From contig NZ_ATHL01000083.1 of assembly GCF_000445125.1 (NCBI RefSeq), positions 30,102 to 94,101 on the forward strand: 64,000 nt of DNA, written 5' to 3'. Below the pieces are notes generated by a model. That model had not been told where the DNA came from. It saw nothing but the letters and a program-made list of their open reading frames with translations, and searched no databases. Position 1 is the stretch's first letter; each line of letters starts with the position of its first letter. Source of the stretch: Novosphingobium lindaniclasticum LE124 (GTDB taxonomy: Bacteria; Pseudomonadota; Alphaproteobacteria; Sphingomonadales; Sphingomonadaceae). Shown here one piece after another: positions 16,994 to 27,339 of the stretch. The position numbers were made by a program, and so were the translations under genes.

Positions 16994-17314
16994 GGGAGAG
17001 TTCCCTTTCGCTTGACGGCGCGGGCCCGATTGCCTGCGCTTGGGACTGCAACGGACGTTTCCGCCGTTTTGCCTCACCGTGTGAGACGAAATGGGCTTCC
17101 GTCGGGACGCGAAGGTTGCTGCGCTCACTCGGTCACATATCGAGCTGCGGCCGTTCATCGCAGAGCAACCCGCCATTCATCGACGATCCAGATTTGTCGC
17201 GAGAACGGAGCCGGATGGCTGCCGATCCGCGCGGACGTACTTGCAAGGAAGTCACCGTTTCGGAGAAGAACCGCAGACGGATCCTCGCGTTTAGACCTCA
17301 GCGAGGAGATGAAG
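16994..17314. other. 320-bp divergent intergenic region
   Basis: It lies between the secreted-protein gene (minus) and the SDR gene (plus) and must hold both promoters. I see no hairpin terminator, riboswitch, tRNA or repeat. A purine-rich Shine-Dalgarno (AGGAG, 17304-17308) sits in front of the SDR start. Nothing else can be supported. Confidence 0.6.
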
Positions 17315-18061
17315 ATGATGGATTTCAAGGACAAGGCCGGCATCGTGACAGGGGCTGCGTCCGGCATCGGGGCTGCGATTGCGCGGGAACTGGTGGCCCA
17401 GGGCGGCCGCGTGGTCATTGCCGACTTCGACGAAGAAGCCGCCCGCGCGCTGTCCAACGAGCTTGGGGCGGAGCATACGGCCGTGTTCCGGCTGGACGTC
17501 TCCGACCCGGTCGCCAACGAAGCCCTCGTGGCCTTCGCGCTGGGCACGTTCGACCGGTTGGACTTCGCAGTGAACAATGCCGGCATCGGCGCACCTTCGA
17601 TGAAGTTGGCGGACATACCGCTGGACTCCTGGTCGCGCGTGATCGACGTCGATCTCAACAGCGTCTTCTATGCGATGAAGTACCAGATCCCGGCCATGGT
17701 CGAACGCGGCGGCGGTGCCATCGTCAACATGGCCTCGATCCTGGGCGCGGTCGGCTGGGCAGGCTCGGCGGCCTATGTCACGTCCAAGCATGCGCTGCTG
17801 GGCATGACCAAGGTGGCGGCGCTGGACTATGCCGACGCGGGACTGCGCATCAATGCGGTCGGCCCCGGCTTCGTCTCCACGCCGGCACTGGAAAAGACCA
17901 TGACCTCGAGCGAGATCGCAAGTCTGGCCGGCAAGCATGCCCTCAATCGCCTGGCACGGCCGGAGGAGATCGCCATGGTCACCAGTTTCCTGCTTTCCGA
18001 GCGCGCCTCCTTCGTGACAGGCACCTATTACCCGGTAGACGGCGGCTATCTGGCAATCTGA
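17315..18061 (+). CDS. Short-chain dehydrogenase/reductase (classical SDR)
   Basis: A 248-residue classical SDR: cofactor loop TGAASGIGAA (residues 12-21), acidic residue D37 after strand 2 (VVIADFDEE), which favours NAD over NADP, NNAGIG near 87, the catalytic Ser in MASILGAVG, and YVTSK (Tyr-x3-Lys near 155-159). The C-terminal GTYYPVDGGYLAI is typical. Many relatives oxidise steroids or cyclic alcohols, but the substrate cannot be read. I chose the ATG at 17315, 6 nt after AGGAG; the ATG at 17309 is too close to the Shine-Dalgarno. Confidence 0.9.
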   Translation: MMDFKDKAGIVTGAASGIGAAIARELVAQGGRVVIADFDEEAARALSNELGAEHTAVFRLDVSDPVANEALVAFALGTFDRLDFAVNNAGIGAPSMKLADIPLDSWSRVIDVDLNSVFYAMKYQIPAMVERGGGAIVNMASILGAVGWAGSAAYVTSKHALLGMTKVAALDYADAGLRINAVGPGFVSTPALEKTMTSSEIASLAGKHALNRLARPEEIAMVTSFLLSERASFVTGTYYPVDGGYLAI

Positions 18062-18073
18062 CTTCGCGAAAGA

Positions 18074-19183
18074 TCAGGGAAGCTGCGTGAAGTCGGTGAG
18101 AGCGGCATCACGCAGCCCCCGCCAGACGCGGGCGGCCTGAACCGTTTCCGCAACGTCGTGGACGCGGACGATGTGCGATCCTGCGTCCATCGCCTTGAGC
18201 GCCAAAGTCACCGAGCCGCCGAGCCGCTGGTGCGCCGGGGCCTCGTTCGACAGCGCGCCGATCATGCGCTTGCGGCTGGCGCCCACGAACAGCGGATGGC
18301 CAAGCGCATGGAACAGCGCGAGCCCGTTCATGAGCTGGAGGTTCTCGGTCAGCGTCTTGCCGAAGCCCACGCCGGGATCGAGGAGGATGTTTTCCGGCTT
18401 CACTCCGGCGGCCACAGCCTTGTCCCGACAGGCGCGCAGCCAGTCGAACACGTCGAGGACGACATCGTCGTAATCGCCGTTGGAATGCAGGTCGTCCCCA
18501 TCTCCGGGCGCGTGCATCAGCACTACCGGCGCGCCCGACGAGGCCGCGAATTCCAGACTGCGCGGATCGTGGCGCAAGGCGGAGACGTCGTTGATGATGT
18601 GCGCACCCGCCTTCAGCGCGCCTGCCATCACCGCGGGTCGGCGGGTATCCACGCTGATGGCCGCGCCCATCGCCGCCAGCCTCTCCACCATCGGCACGAC
18701 ACGCTTGAGTTCGTCCCCCTCCCACACCGCCGCCGCGCCCGGGCGGGTGGACTCGCCGCCGATGTCGATCATCGCCGCACCGGCTTCCAGCATCGCGGCC
18801 GCATGGTCGCAGGCCACCTGCGCATCGTCGAGGAACTTGCCGCCATCGGAGAAGCTGTCGGGCGTGATGTTGAGGATGCCGGCGACTTGCGGCTGCTCCA
18901 GCCGGATCGTGCAGGCGCCGCACTGAAGCGGTGCATGGACCTTGCGCAAGTTCGACCACTGGAGTTCCGCCTCGGCACCGAGATCGGCGGGCAGCGTCGC
19001 CAAGGCTTGCGCGACATCCCCGGCACCGAAGCGGCGGCGCGAGAGCACCTTGCCGTTTTCCCGCACGACCAGTGCGAACCGGCTGGCCCAGACCATCGAA
19101 CCACCCAGACGGACTGCCTCGCCTTCCTCGCTCTGGGGGCTGTCGGCAAAGGCGGTCGGGCGGATGTAAACGGTGCGGCTCAT
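18074..19183 (-). CDS. folP: Dihydropteroate synthase
   Basis: A 369-residue protein whose C-terminal ~270 residues are dihydropteroate synthase, the sulfonamide target that joins p-aminobenzoate to the pterin pyrophosphate in folate synthesis. Landmarks: GILNITPDSFSDGGKF (about residue 119), DIGGESTRPGA and LDPGVGFGKT. The N-terminal ~100 residues are an extension common in sphingomonads, ending with a CGAC pair. The start is put at the ATG at 19183 (MSRTVYIRPTAF). Folate supply links it loosely to the gcv operon, but it is not in the same transcript. Confidence 0.93.
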   Translation of the reverse strand: MSRTVYIRPTAFADSPQSEEGEAVRLGGSMVWASRFALVVRENGKVLSRRRFGAGDVAQALATLPADLGAEAELQWSNLRKVHAPLQCGACTIRLEQPQVAGILNITPDSFSDGGKFLDDAQVACDHAAAMLEAGAAMIDIGGESTRPGAAAVWEGDELKRVVPMVERLAAMGAAISVDTRRPAVMAGALKAGAHIINDVSALRHDPRSLEFAASSGAPVVLMHAPGDGDDLHSNGDYDDVVLDVFDWLRACRDKAVAAGVKPENILLDPGVGFGKTLTENLQLMNGLALFHALGHPLFVGASRKRMIGALSNEAPAHQRLGGSVTLALKAMDAGSHIVRVHDVAETVQAARVWRGLRDAALTDFTQLP

Positions 19184-19324
19184 CTTGGCCCCATAGCGCG
19201 GGCGCGAGCCATGCAGAACAGGTTTTGCAGCCAGCGCGATCACCTCTGGCTAACCGCGCCGCTCATGAACCCACATGCTTTCGTAGAAGCACATCGTCAC
19301 CCCCGAGAAGGCGGAGCCGACATG

Positions 19325-19358
19325 ACAATCCAGGGCGGTTTGCGCCGTCCTGGATTGT
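19325..19358 (-). terminator. Hairpin between ccrM and folP
   Basis: A 14-bp stem with one G-T pair (19325-19338 with 19345-19358) and a 6-nt loop. It lies 46 bp after the ccrM stop and 142 bp before the folP start, so it probably ends the ccrM mRNA, although the T run is on the other strand. Confidence 0.45.
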
Positions 19359-19403
19359 TTCACTTCGCCCGCAATGATGAAATCAGGTGACGTGGAGAGT
19401 GCC

Positions 19404-20852
<1,449 letters not shown>

Positions 20853-21767
20853 TCAGAGACCTGCGAGGCCGCAGTCGATCCCGGTCATTTGCACGCTCAC
20901 TTCCCATAGCCGACGCGCCGCCTGGGGATCGCGCGCCGTGGCCTTGCGTTTCGCTGGGGCGGATGGACCGGACAGGCCGAGGAAGCGCTGCGGGCCATAG
21001 TACGCCCCCGGCCCAGCGGCCGGATCGGCGGCTGCCTGAAGCGTCGGCCAGGCGCCCTGCTCGGCGCTGTTGAGCACCAGGCCCGCTACCGGAAACAGCA
21101 GGCGGAAGCCCAGCGAATTGCGGCCAAGCTCGGTCGCGGCGATGCCGGGATGGCAGGCCATCGCGCGCACTGGCGAACCGGCGGCGCGCAGCCGCCGGTC
21201 CAGCTCCAGCAGGTGGAGCAGGTTCGCCAGCTTGCTGTCGGCATAGCGCTGGCGCGCCCGGTAGCTGCGGCGCGCATCAAGATCGTCCCAGTCGATCCGC
21301 CCCCGCACATGCGCGAGGCTGGCGGTTATCACCACCCGCGCGCCGGGCGTTTCGGACAGCTTGGGCAGCAGCAGCCCGGTGAGCGCGAAAGGCGCCAGGT
21401 GGTTGACCCCGAACTGCAACTCATGCCCCTGCACCGTACGTTCGAGCGGCGGCACCATGACCCCGGCATTGTTGATCAGCACGTCGAGCCGCGGCTCATC
21501 GCGCACGACCCGCTCGGCACATTCGCGCACGCTGAACAGGTCGGCCTGGTCGAGCGGCACGAAAGCCAGGTTGGCGCCCGGCACGTGCATGCGGATGTGC
21601 TCCATGGCGAGTCGCGCTTTCTCCTCGCTGCGGCAGGCCATGAGCACGCGCGCGCCCAGCGCGGCCAGAACCCGGGCGGCTTCGTAGCCGATCCCGGTAT
21701 TGGCGCCGGTCACCAGAAAGCACTTGCCCGCCTGCCCGCCCAGCGAGGCAGCGGTGAAGCCCTTCAA
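20853..21767 (-). CDS. SDR-family oxidoreductase (retinol dehydrogenase/WWOX-like)
   Basis: A 304-residue SDR: TGANTGIGYEAA at residues 16-27, INNAGVMVPP near 93, the catalytic Tyr-x3-Lys in YADSKLANLLHL near 162, and a long C-terminal part with PGAYYGPQRFLGLSGPSA typical of the retinol-dehydrogenase-like group. I place the start at the TTG at 21767, which overlaps the rnhB stop by 4 bp (TTGA) with GGAGA 8 nt upstream. It therefore belongs to the rnhB transcript, and it separates rnhB from ccrM. Confidence 0.87.
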   Translation of the reverse strand: MKGFTAASLGGQAGKCFLVTGANTGIGYEAARVLAALGARVLMACRSEEKARLAMEHIRMHVPGANLAFVPLDQADLFSVRECAERVVRDEPRLDVLINNAGVMVPPLERTVQGHELQFGVNHLAPFALTGLLLPKLSETPGARVVITASLAHVRGRIDWDDLDARRSYRARQRYADSKLANLLHLLELDRRLRAAGSPVRAMACHPGIAATELGRNSLGFRLLFPVAGLVLNSAEQGAWPTLQAAADPAAGPGAYYGPQRFLGLSGPSAPAKRKATARDPQAARRLWEVSVQMTGIDCGLAGL

Positions 21768-22393
21768 AGCGCCATCTCCAGCTGCGCAACCGGCGAGAAA
21801 CTGCGACGATGGTGCGGCGTCGGACCATGCAGCCGTAGCGCTTCCAGATGCTGCGCGGTGCCATACCCGGCATTGCGCTCCCACCCGTAGTGCGGATGCG
21901 CCTCGGCAAGCTCGCGCATCAGGCGGTCGCGGTGCTCCTTGGCGATGATCGAGGCGGCGGAAATGCACGGCTCCAGCGCGTCCCCGCCAACGACGGCACG
22001 GGCTTGCCAGCGCCACTCCGCTGTGCGTCCCATCGGCGTGAGATTGCCGTCGATGAGAACTTCGTGCGGATCCTCGCCCAGGGTCACGCAAAGCGCGGCG
22101 ACAGCACGGGTCATCGCCAGCATCGTCGCGCCGAAGATGTTGAGGCGGTCGATCTCTTCCACGTCCACCACGCCCACGGCCCAGCGGCAGCGGCGCTTGA
22201 TCGTCGCTTCCAGTTCCGCTCGGCGCTTGCCCGAAAGCTTCTTGGAGTCGTCCAGGCCGGACGGTCGGGGCTTGCACAGCACCACCGCGCCCGCCACAAC
22301 CGGCCCTGCCAGCGGCCCGCGCCCGGCCTCGTCGACACCAATCACGAGGCGGTTCGTTACGGGCACTTCAGAGCGTGACAGGGATTCGACCAT
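21764..22393 (-). CDS. rnhB: Ribonuclease HII
   Basis: A 209-residue RNase HII, which removes ribonucleotides from DNA and RNA from RNA-DNA hybrids. The catalytic acids sit in GVDEAGRGPLAGP (near residue 18) and LIDGNLTP; DDSKKLSGKRR is the family substrate loop. The start is placed at the ATG at 22393, one base from the start codon of the divergent sugar dehydrogenase; longer forms would run into that gene. A GTG nine codons later is also possible. Confidence 0.94.
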   Translation of the reverse strand: MVESLSRSEVPVTNRLVIGVDEAGRGPLAGPVVAGAVVLCKPRPSGLDDSKKLSGKRRAELEATIKRRCRWAVGVVDVEEIDRLNIFGATMLAMTRAVAALCVTLGEDPHEVLIDGNLTPMGRTAEWRWQARAVVGGDALEPCISAASIIAKEHRDRLMRELAEAHPHYGWERNAGYGTAQHLEALRLHGPTPHHRRSFSPVAQLEMAL

Positions 22394-22394
22394 T

Positions 22395-23576
22395 ATGACC
22401 AAGTCGGTGAACTCCAGATCCTTCCTTGCAGCGGTATCGCCCGTCGCCTTCGCACTCGCAAGCTGCGGTGCGGCAGCTACCGGGGATAAGGCCTCGGCCT
22501 CCGCTTCCGACGACAAGCCGTTCAAGGTCGAACAGGTCGCCAGCTTCGACGAGCCTTGGGCCATGGCGATCGACAAGGCAACCGGCACGATGCTCGTGAC
22601 CCAGAGGAAAGGCACGATCAAGCTGCGCCTGGCGGACGGCACTCCCGGCACGGTCACCGGCGCGCCCAAGGTCGATTACGGCGGTCAGGGCGGTCTGGGC
22701 GACCTCATCTTCGCGCCCGAGCAGAAGGGCGCCACCCTCGACGGACGGGTGATCTACCTGAGCTGGGCCGAGGCTGGCCAAGGAGACACCCGCGGCGCGG
22801 CAGTCGGCAAGGGTACCCTCTCCTGCCCGCAGCCGACCAGCTGCTCGATCCAGGGCCTTACCGTGATCTGGCGGCAAACGCCGAAGGTCAGCGGCAAGGG
22901 CCATTACTCGCACCGCCTCGCCTTCTCGCCTGACGGCAAGTACCTCTTCGTCGCTTCGGGCGAACGGCAGAAGTTCACGCCGGCGCAGGATCTCGGCGGC
23001 AATCTCGGCAAGATTGTCCGGCTTTTGCCGGACGGCACGCCGGCCCCCGGCAACCCCTGGGCCGACCGACCCGCGCCGACCAACCAGATCTGGTCCTACG
23101 GCCACCGCAACGTGCTGGGCCTCGCCTTCGACGACAAGGGGCGGCTTTGGGATCTCGAACACGGCCCGGCAGGCGGCGATGAGCTGAACCTGGTGAAGCC
23201 GAAGCAGAACTACGGCTGGCCGCTGGTCTCGGACGGCGATCACTACGACGGCAAGCCGATACCGCGCCACTCGACCCGCCCCGACCTTGCCGCCCCGGCG
23301 ATAAGCTGGAACCCGGTGATCGCGCCGGGAGACTTCATCTTCTACTCCGGCCCGCTGTTCCCGCAGTGGCAGGGACAGGCGCTGATCGCGTCGCTGACGC
23401 TGCCGGGCGTCGTCCGCGTCAGGATCGAGGGCGAGAAAGCTGTCGAGGAAGGCCGCTATCCGCTCGCCAATCGTATCCGGGAGATCGAACAAGGCGCGGA
23501 CGGCACGATCTGGCTGCTGGAAGACGGCCCGGCGGGCGCCTCCGGGCACCTGCTGAAGCTGACGCCGAGCAGGTAG
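22395..23576 (+). CDS. PQQ-dependent sugar dehydrogenase, lipoprotein
   Basis: A 393-residue protein of the soluble glucose/sorbosone dehydrogenase family (six-bladed beta-propeller). It has an N-terminal lipoprotein signal with Cys in ALASC (about residue 24), then FDEPWAMAIDKATGTMLVT, GGQGGLGDLIFAPEQ, YSHRLAFSPDGKYLFVASGE (His of the active site), WSYGHRNVLGLAFD, LWDLEHGPAGGDELN and NYGWPLVSDGDHYDG. Lipid anchoring places it in the periplasm. Relatives oxidise aldoses with PQQ or act as uncharacterised sugar oxidoreductases. It is divergent from rnhB. Confidence 0.88.
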   Translation: MTKSVNSRSFLAAVSPVAFALASCGAAATGDKASASASDDKPFKVEQVASFDEPWAMAIDKATGTMLVTQRKGTIKLRLADGTPGTVTGAPKVDYGGQGGLGDLIFAPEQKGATLDGRVIYLSWAEAGQGDTRGAAVGKGTLSCPQPTSCSIQGLTVIWRQTPKVSGKGHYSHRLAFSPDGKYLFVASGERQKFTPAQDLGGNLGKIVRLLPDGTPAPGNPWADRPAPTNQIWSYGHRNVLGLAFDDKGRLWDLEHGPAGGDELNLVKPKQNYGWPLVSDGDHYDGKPIPRHSTRPDLAAPAISWNPVIAPGDFIFYSGPLFPQWQGQALIASLTLPGVVRVRIEGEKAVEEGRYPLANRIREIEQGADGTIWLLEDGPAGASGHLLKLTPSR

Positions 23577-23761
23577 GGCAGGGCTCTTGGCGAGCTTGAC
23601 CCCGGCTCATTCCGATCTCACGACAAGTCCGGTCATTCTTGCCATCAGGCGAAATGCTCAGCCCGCTCATCCTTCGGTACGAGGCGGGACACTCCGCCGT
23701 GCCTCGGGCCGAATCCGAATTGAATCGACAAATGCGCGCGCCGCACCTATCGGCCCGCGCC

Positions 23762-24280
23762 ATGTCCGAAGCAGCTACCCTGATCCCGCTCGACAATGTC
23801 GATCCCGTCCTTGTCGAGGCTCTTCTCGACAGCGCATTCGGGCCGGACCGACACAAGCGTACCGCCTACAAGGTGCGCGTCGGCGTGGACTGGCTGCCCG
23901 GCCTCAGCTTCGCCGCGCTGGATGCGGAGGAGATGCTGGTGGGCACGATCCAGTGCTGGCCGGTCGCGCTCAACGACCCGGAAGGGCGTGCGCATCCGAT
24001 GATCATGGTCGGCCCAGTGGCAGTCATGCCCGGTCATCAGGGCCAGGGCTATGGCCAGGCGCTGATGTCGGCGGCGATGGCCGGCATCGACTCGCGTGCG
24101 CCGCTGCCGCAGGTCATGGTTGGCGATCCCGAGTATTACGGCCGGTTCTGGGGCTATACCAACGAGTGGACGCAGGGCTGGAACCTGCCCGGTCCCTTCG
24201 AGCGCCACCGCCTCCTGGTCCGCTGCGAAAACCCGGCGGTGCTCCCGGCCGAAGGCATGCTGGGCCCCTGGCTGCGCTGA
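23762..24280 (+). CDS. GNAT-family N-acetyltransferase
   Basis: A 172-residue protein of the YhbS-like GNAT branch. The acetyl-CoA loop is VAVMPGHQGQGYGQALM (about residues 85-101), preceded by MLVGTIQCWPV and followed by VMVGDPEYYGRFWGY, a segment typical of this group. The acceptor is unknown. The start is the ATG at 23762; upstream codons in frame are unlike the family. It precedes DUF1285 by 62 bp on the same strand. Confidence 0.85.
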   Translation: MSEAATLIPLDNVDPVLVEALLDSAFGPDRHKRTAYKVRVGVDWLPGLSFAALDAEEMLVGTIQCWPVALNDPEGRAHPMIMVGPVAVMPGHQGQGYGQALMSAAMAGIDSRAPLPQVMVGDPEYYGRFWGYTNEWTQGWNLPGPFERHRLLVRCENPAVLPAEGMLGPWLR

Positions 24281-24342
24281 TCCTGGACAGGTCCGGCGCG
24301 CTGGACCTTGGCGCGCGGTGCCCTATCTGGCATCGGGAAGCC

Positions 24343-24891
24343 ATGCCCTATGAACCGCCGCCCGAACTGAACGCCCTTTCGCTCGCCCAGGTGGCGGAAC
24401 TGGTCGCCACGCGCAAGTTGCCGCCGGTATCGCAGTGGTCGCCGCAGCACCATGGCGACAGCGAGATGATCATCCGCGCCGATGGCCGCTGGTTCCATCA
24501 AGGCGGAGAGATCCGCCGCCCGGCCATGGTCCGCGCCTTCGCTTCTCTGCTCACGCAGGATGCGGCTGGCCGCCACTGGCTGGTCACGCCGGTCGAGAAA
24601 CTGTCGCTCGAGGTGGAGGATGCCGCTTTCATCGCCATCGACGTGCGGCAAGACGGCGATGCTCTGCTGTTCCGGCTCAACACCGACGAATTCGTCATTG
24701 CCGGAGCAGACCATCCGATCCGCAGCACTGGCGATCCCGAGACGCCTGCAATCTACCTCGGCGTCCGCAACGGCACCGAGGCCCGCCTGAACCGCAGCAC
24801 TTATGCGCAGCTCGTGGAGATCGCCCTCGAAAGCGGGGACGATCTCACGGTATCAAGCCAGGGCCAAACCTTCCAGTTGGTGCCCGCATGA
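24343..24891 (+). CDS. DUF1285 family protein
   Basis: A 182-residue protein of the DUF1285 family. Characteristic segments are IRADGRWFHQGGEIRRPAMV near 43-62, the WLVTPVEKLSLEVEDAAF region and YLGVRNGTEARLNRSTY near 147. Crystal structures of the family show two-domain beta folds, but its function is not established. It overlaps the NUDIX gene by 4 bp (ATGA). The run DUF1285-NUDIX-cca is conserved in alphaproteobacteria, which suggests a shared RNA- or nucleotide-related task. Confidence 0.88.
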   Translation: MPYEPPPELNALSLAQVAELVATRKLPPVSQWSPQHHGDSEMIIRADGRWFHQGGEIRRPAMVRAFASLLTQDAAGRHWLVTPVEKLSLEVEDAAFIAIDVRQDGDALLFRLNTDEFVIAGADHPIRSTGDPETPAIYLGVRNGTEARLNRSTYAQLVEIALESGDDLTVSSQGQTFQLVPA

Positions 24892-25481
24892 GCACTCTGT
24901 TCGAGCAGGTCTCGCGCCGTTTCCAAGCCAGTCACGGTACCGCGCCCGGCGAACTCTGGATAGACCCGCGCATCCACGCCATCGAGACGTTCAAGCCCGC
25001 CGCCGTGCTCATCACCCTGACCGAGCGCCCGCGCCCCGGCATGCTGCTGCTGCACCGGCCCTCGAATATGCGCGCGCACCCCGGACAGATCGCCTTCCCC
25101 GGCGGCCGCCTCGATCCCGGCGAAACCGCCGTCGAAGGCGCCCTGCGCGAAGCGCACGAGGAACTCGGCATAAGCCCGCAGGACGTGCAGGTGATCGGCA
25201 CCAGCGACCTCTACCGCACCGGCAGCGGCTACGAGATCACCCCGGTGATCGGCGTCATCCCGCCCGACCTGCCGATCGTTCCCAACCCCGCCGAAGTGGC
25301 GCAATGGTTCGAGGCTCCGGCCGAATTCGTGCTCGATCCCGCCAACCAGCATACGAAGTGGATCGAGGCGGACGGCACCCGTCACGCCTTCGTCGAGATC
25401 ACCTGGTACGATCACCGCATCTGGGGCGTCACCGGCGCCATCCTTCACAACCTTGCCCGCAGGCTGAACTGGAATGACTGA
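24888..25481 (+). CDS. CoA pyrophosphatase-type NUDIX hydrolase
   Basis: A 197-residue NUDIX enzyme. The Nudix box is visible as GGRLDPGETAVEGALREAHEE (about 71-91, with the REAHEE metal site), preceded by HPGQIAFPGG, which marks the CoA/NADH diphosphatase subgroup (LLxxSxxMRxHxGQ is present as LLHRPSNMRAHPGQ). It probably hydrolyses CoA or related dinucleotides. It overlaps DUF1285 by 4 bp and cca by 8 bp. Confidence 0.9.
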   Translation: MSTLFEQVSRRFQASHGTAPGELWIDPRIHAIETFKPAAVLITLTERPRPGMLLLHRPSNMRAHPGQIAFPGGRLDPGETAVEGALREAHEELGISPQDVQVIGTSDLYRTGSGYEITPVIGVIPPDLPIVPNPAEVAQWFEAPAEFVLDPANQHTKWIEADGTRHAFVEITWYDHRIWGVTGAILHNLARRLNWND

Positions 25482-26646
25482 GAAACTCACCGCCGACTGG
25501 ATGGCCCGCGACGACCTTGTCGAGCTCGTGGCCGCGCTGGGGCCTGACAATGCCCGCTACGTCGGCGGCGCGGTGCGCGACAGCCTGCTGGGCCAGCCGG
25601 TCAAGGACATCGACATGGCCACTTCGCTGCTGCCCGAAGAGGTGATGCAGCGGCTCTGGGACGCAAAGATCCGCCACGTTCCCACCGGCATCGAGCACGG
25701 CACCGTCACCGCCGTCCTGCCCGGCGGGCCGGTCGAGATCACGACCCTCCGCCATGACGTGGCCACCGACGGCCGCCGTGCCACCGTGGCCTTCGCCACC
25801 GACTGGCGCGAGGATGCCGCGCGGCGCGACTTCACGATCAACGCGCTCTACGCCGATCCCGTTTCGGGCGAGATCTTCGACTGGTTCGGCGGTCTGGCGG
25901 ACCTCGCCGCGCGGCGTGTGCGCTTCATTGGCGACGCACACCAGCGCATCCGCGAGGATCACCTGCGTATCCTCCGCTACTTCCGCTTCCAGGCCCGTTT
26001 CGGCACCCAGCCGGCCGATGCTGAAGCGGAGGCCGCCTGCTGCGAACTCGCGCCCACGCTCAAGGGGCTGTCGCGCGAGCGGGTGGGCATGGAGATGATG
26101 AACCTGCTGGGCCTGCCCGACCCGGCGCCCACCGTGGTCCGCATGGCGGAGCTGGGCGTCCTGGAGGTGATCCTGCCCGAGGCGCGGCCCGAGGCGCTGC
26201 CTGCCCTGGTCGCGGCGGAACAGGCGCAAGGCGCGGCTCCCGACGCCATCCGCCGACTGGCCGCGCTGCTGCCTGCGCAAGTCTCGCTGGCCGAACACGT
26301 CGCTTCGCGCTTCCGCCTTTCGGGAGCGCAGAAGAAGCGCCTCGCCGCCGCCGCTGCCCGTTGCGCAGAGGCCGCAGAGCCCCGCGCCCTCGCTTATCGT
26401 CTCGGCCTCGAGAGCGCGATGGACCGCGTGCTGATCACAGGCGGCGATGCCTCGCCGCTCACCGGCTGGGCTATTCCGACCTTCCCGCTCAAGGGCGGCC
26501 AGATCGTGGCGCGCGGGATCGGCGCCGGGCCGGAAGTCGCCCGCCTGCTACGCCGGGTGGAGGACCGCTGGATTGCGGAAGGCTTTCCCGACGCAGCCCG
26601 CGTCTCGGCCCTGCTCGATGCCGAGCTGGCAGACCAGAACTCATGA
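25474..26646 (+). CDS. cca: CCA tRNA nucleotidyltransferase
   Basis: A 390-residue class II nucleotidyltransferase that adds or repairs the 3-prime CCA end of tRNAs. The catalytic motif is VGGAVRDSLLGQPVKDIDMA (about 30-49, with the DxD as DID), followed by GTVTAVLPGG, RRDFTINALY and REDHLRILRYFRFQARFG. Length and motif order match the alphaproteobacterial family. It overlaps the NUDIX gene by 8 bp and the protease gene downstream by 4 bp. Confidence 0.93.
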   Translation: MTEKLTADWMARDDLVELVAALGPDNARYVGGAVRDSLLGQPVKDIDMATSLLPEEVMQRLWDAKIRHVPTGIEHGTVTAVLPGGPVEITTLRHDVATDGRRATVAFATDWREDAARRDFTINALYADPVSGEIFDWFGGLADLAARRVRFIGDAHQRIREDHLRILRYFRFQARFGTQPADAEAEAACCELAPTLKGLSRERVGMEMMNLLGLPDPAPTVVRMAELGVLEVILPEARPEALPALVAAEQAQGAAPDAIRRLAALLPAQVSLAEHVASRFRLSGAQKKRLAAAAARCAEAAEPRALAYRLGLESAMDRVLITGGDASPLTGWAIPTFPLKGGQIVARGIGAGPEVARLLRRVEDRWIAEGFPDAARVSALLDAELADQNS

Positions 26647-27296
26647 ACCTGGGCGAGCTGGGCAGCCTGTTCTATGCCAAGCCGCTGCTCGCGCTGACGA
26701 TCCTGGCCATTCTGGTCGCGGTGGCGGCAGGGATGCTGGCCCAGCGCCGCCCCCGTCTTGGCGAGGCGCTGCGCAGCCTTTCGCACGTCGGCCTGGTCGC
26801 CGCGCTGCTCCTGACGGTGACACAGATCGCCCTCCACAACACCCGCTCGGAAGCCGCGCTTTGGCTGGACGAGACGCGCCCGCCCTCCATCGAAGGCGGC
26901 GAGACCGTGGTTCCGCTAAGGGCCGATGGGCACTACTGGGTCCAGGCCAGGCTCAACGGCGAGACGGTGAACTTTCTCATCGATACCGGCGCAACCTACA
27001 CCGGCGTGTCGAAGTCGGTCGCGGAGCGCGCCGCTCTCCAGCCCGATGCGGACGACCAGGGCGTGATGCTGGACACCGCGAACGGCACCATCGTCGCCCG
27101 CATGAGCACGGCGGGTACGCTCGCTTTCGGCTCGATCCAGGCCCACGGCCTGCCGGTGGCGATCGGCCCCGACAGCGAGGTGGAAACCAACGTCATCGGG
27201 ATGAATCTGCTCTCGCAGCTGGCAAGCTGGCGTGTCGAGAACGACCGGCTAATCCTCGTGCCGCGTCCTTCCTCCCAGTCCGAACGGAAGTTGTGA
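26643..27296 (+). CDS. Membrane-anchored clan AA aspartic protease, copy 1
   Basis: A 217-residue protein with two N-terminal membrane helices (about 12-32 and 46-62), then a single retropepsin-like domain: active-site FLIDTGATYTGVS near 115 and the C-terminal VIGMNLLSQLASW. This is the TIGR02281-type family of bacterial single-lobe aspartic proteases, which should work as dimers; the protease domain is probably periplasmic. It overlaps cca by 4 bp and is followed by a paralogue. Confidence 0.87.
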   Translation: MNLGELGSLFYAKPLLALTILAILVAVAAGMLAQRRPRLGEALRSLSHVGLVAALLLTVTQIALHNTRSEAALWLDETRPPSIEGGETVVPLRADGHYWVQARLNGETVNFLIDTGATYTGVSKSVAERAALQPDADDQGVMLDTANGTIVARMSTAGTLAFGSIQAHGLPVAIGPDSEVETNVIGMNLLSQLASWRVENDRLILVPRPSSQSERKL

Positions 27297-27339
27297 TCCG
27301 GTCAGCCTTCAGACAGGATGTTCCTGTTATGGGCCGCTG

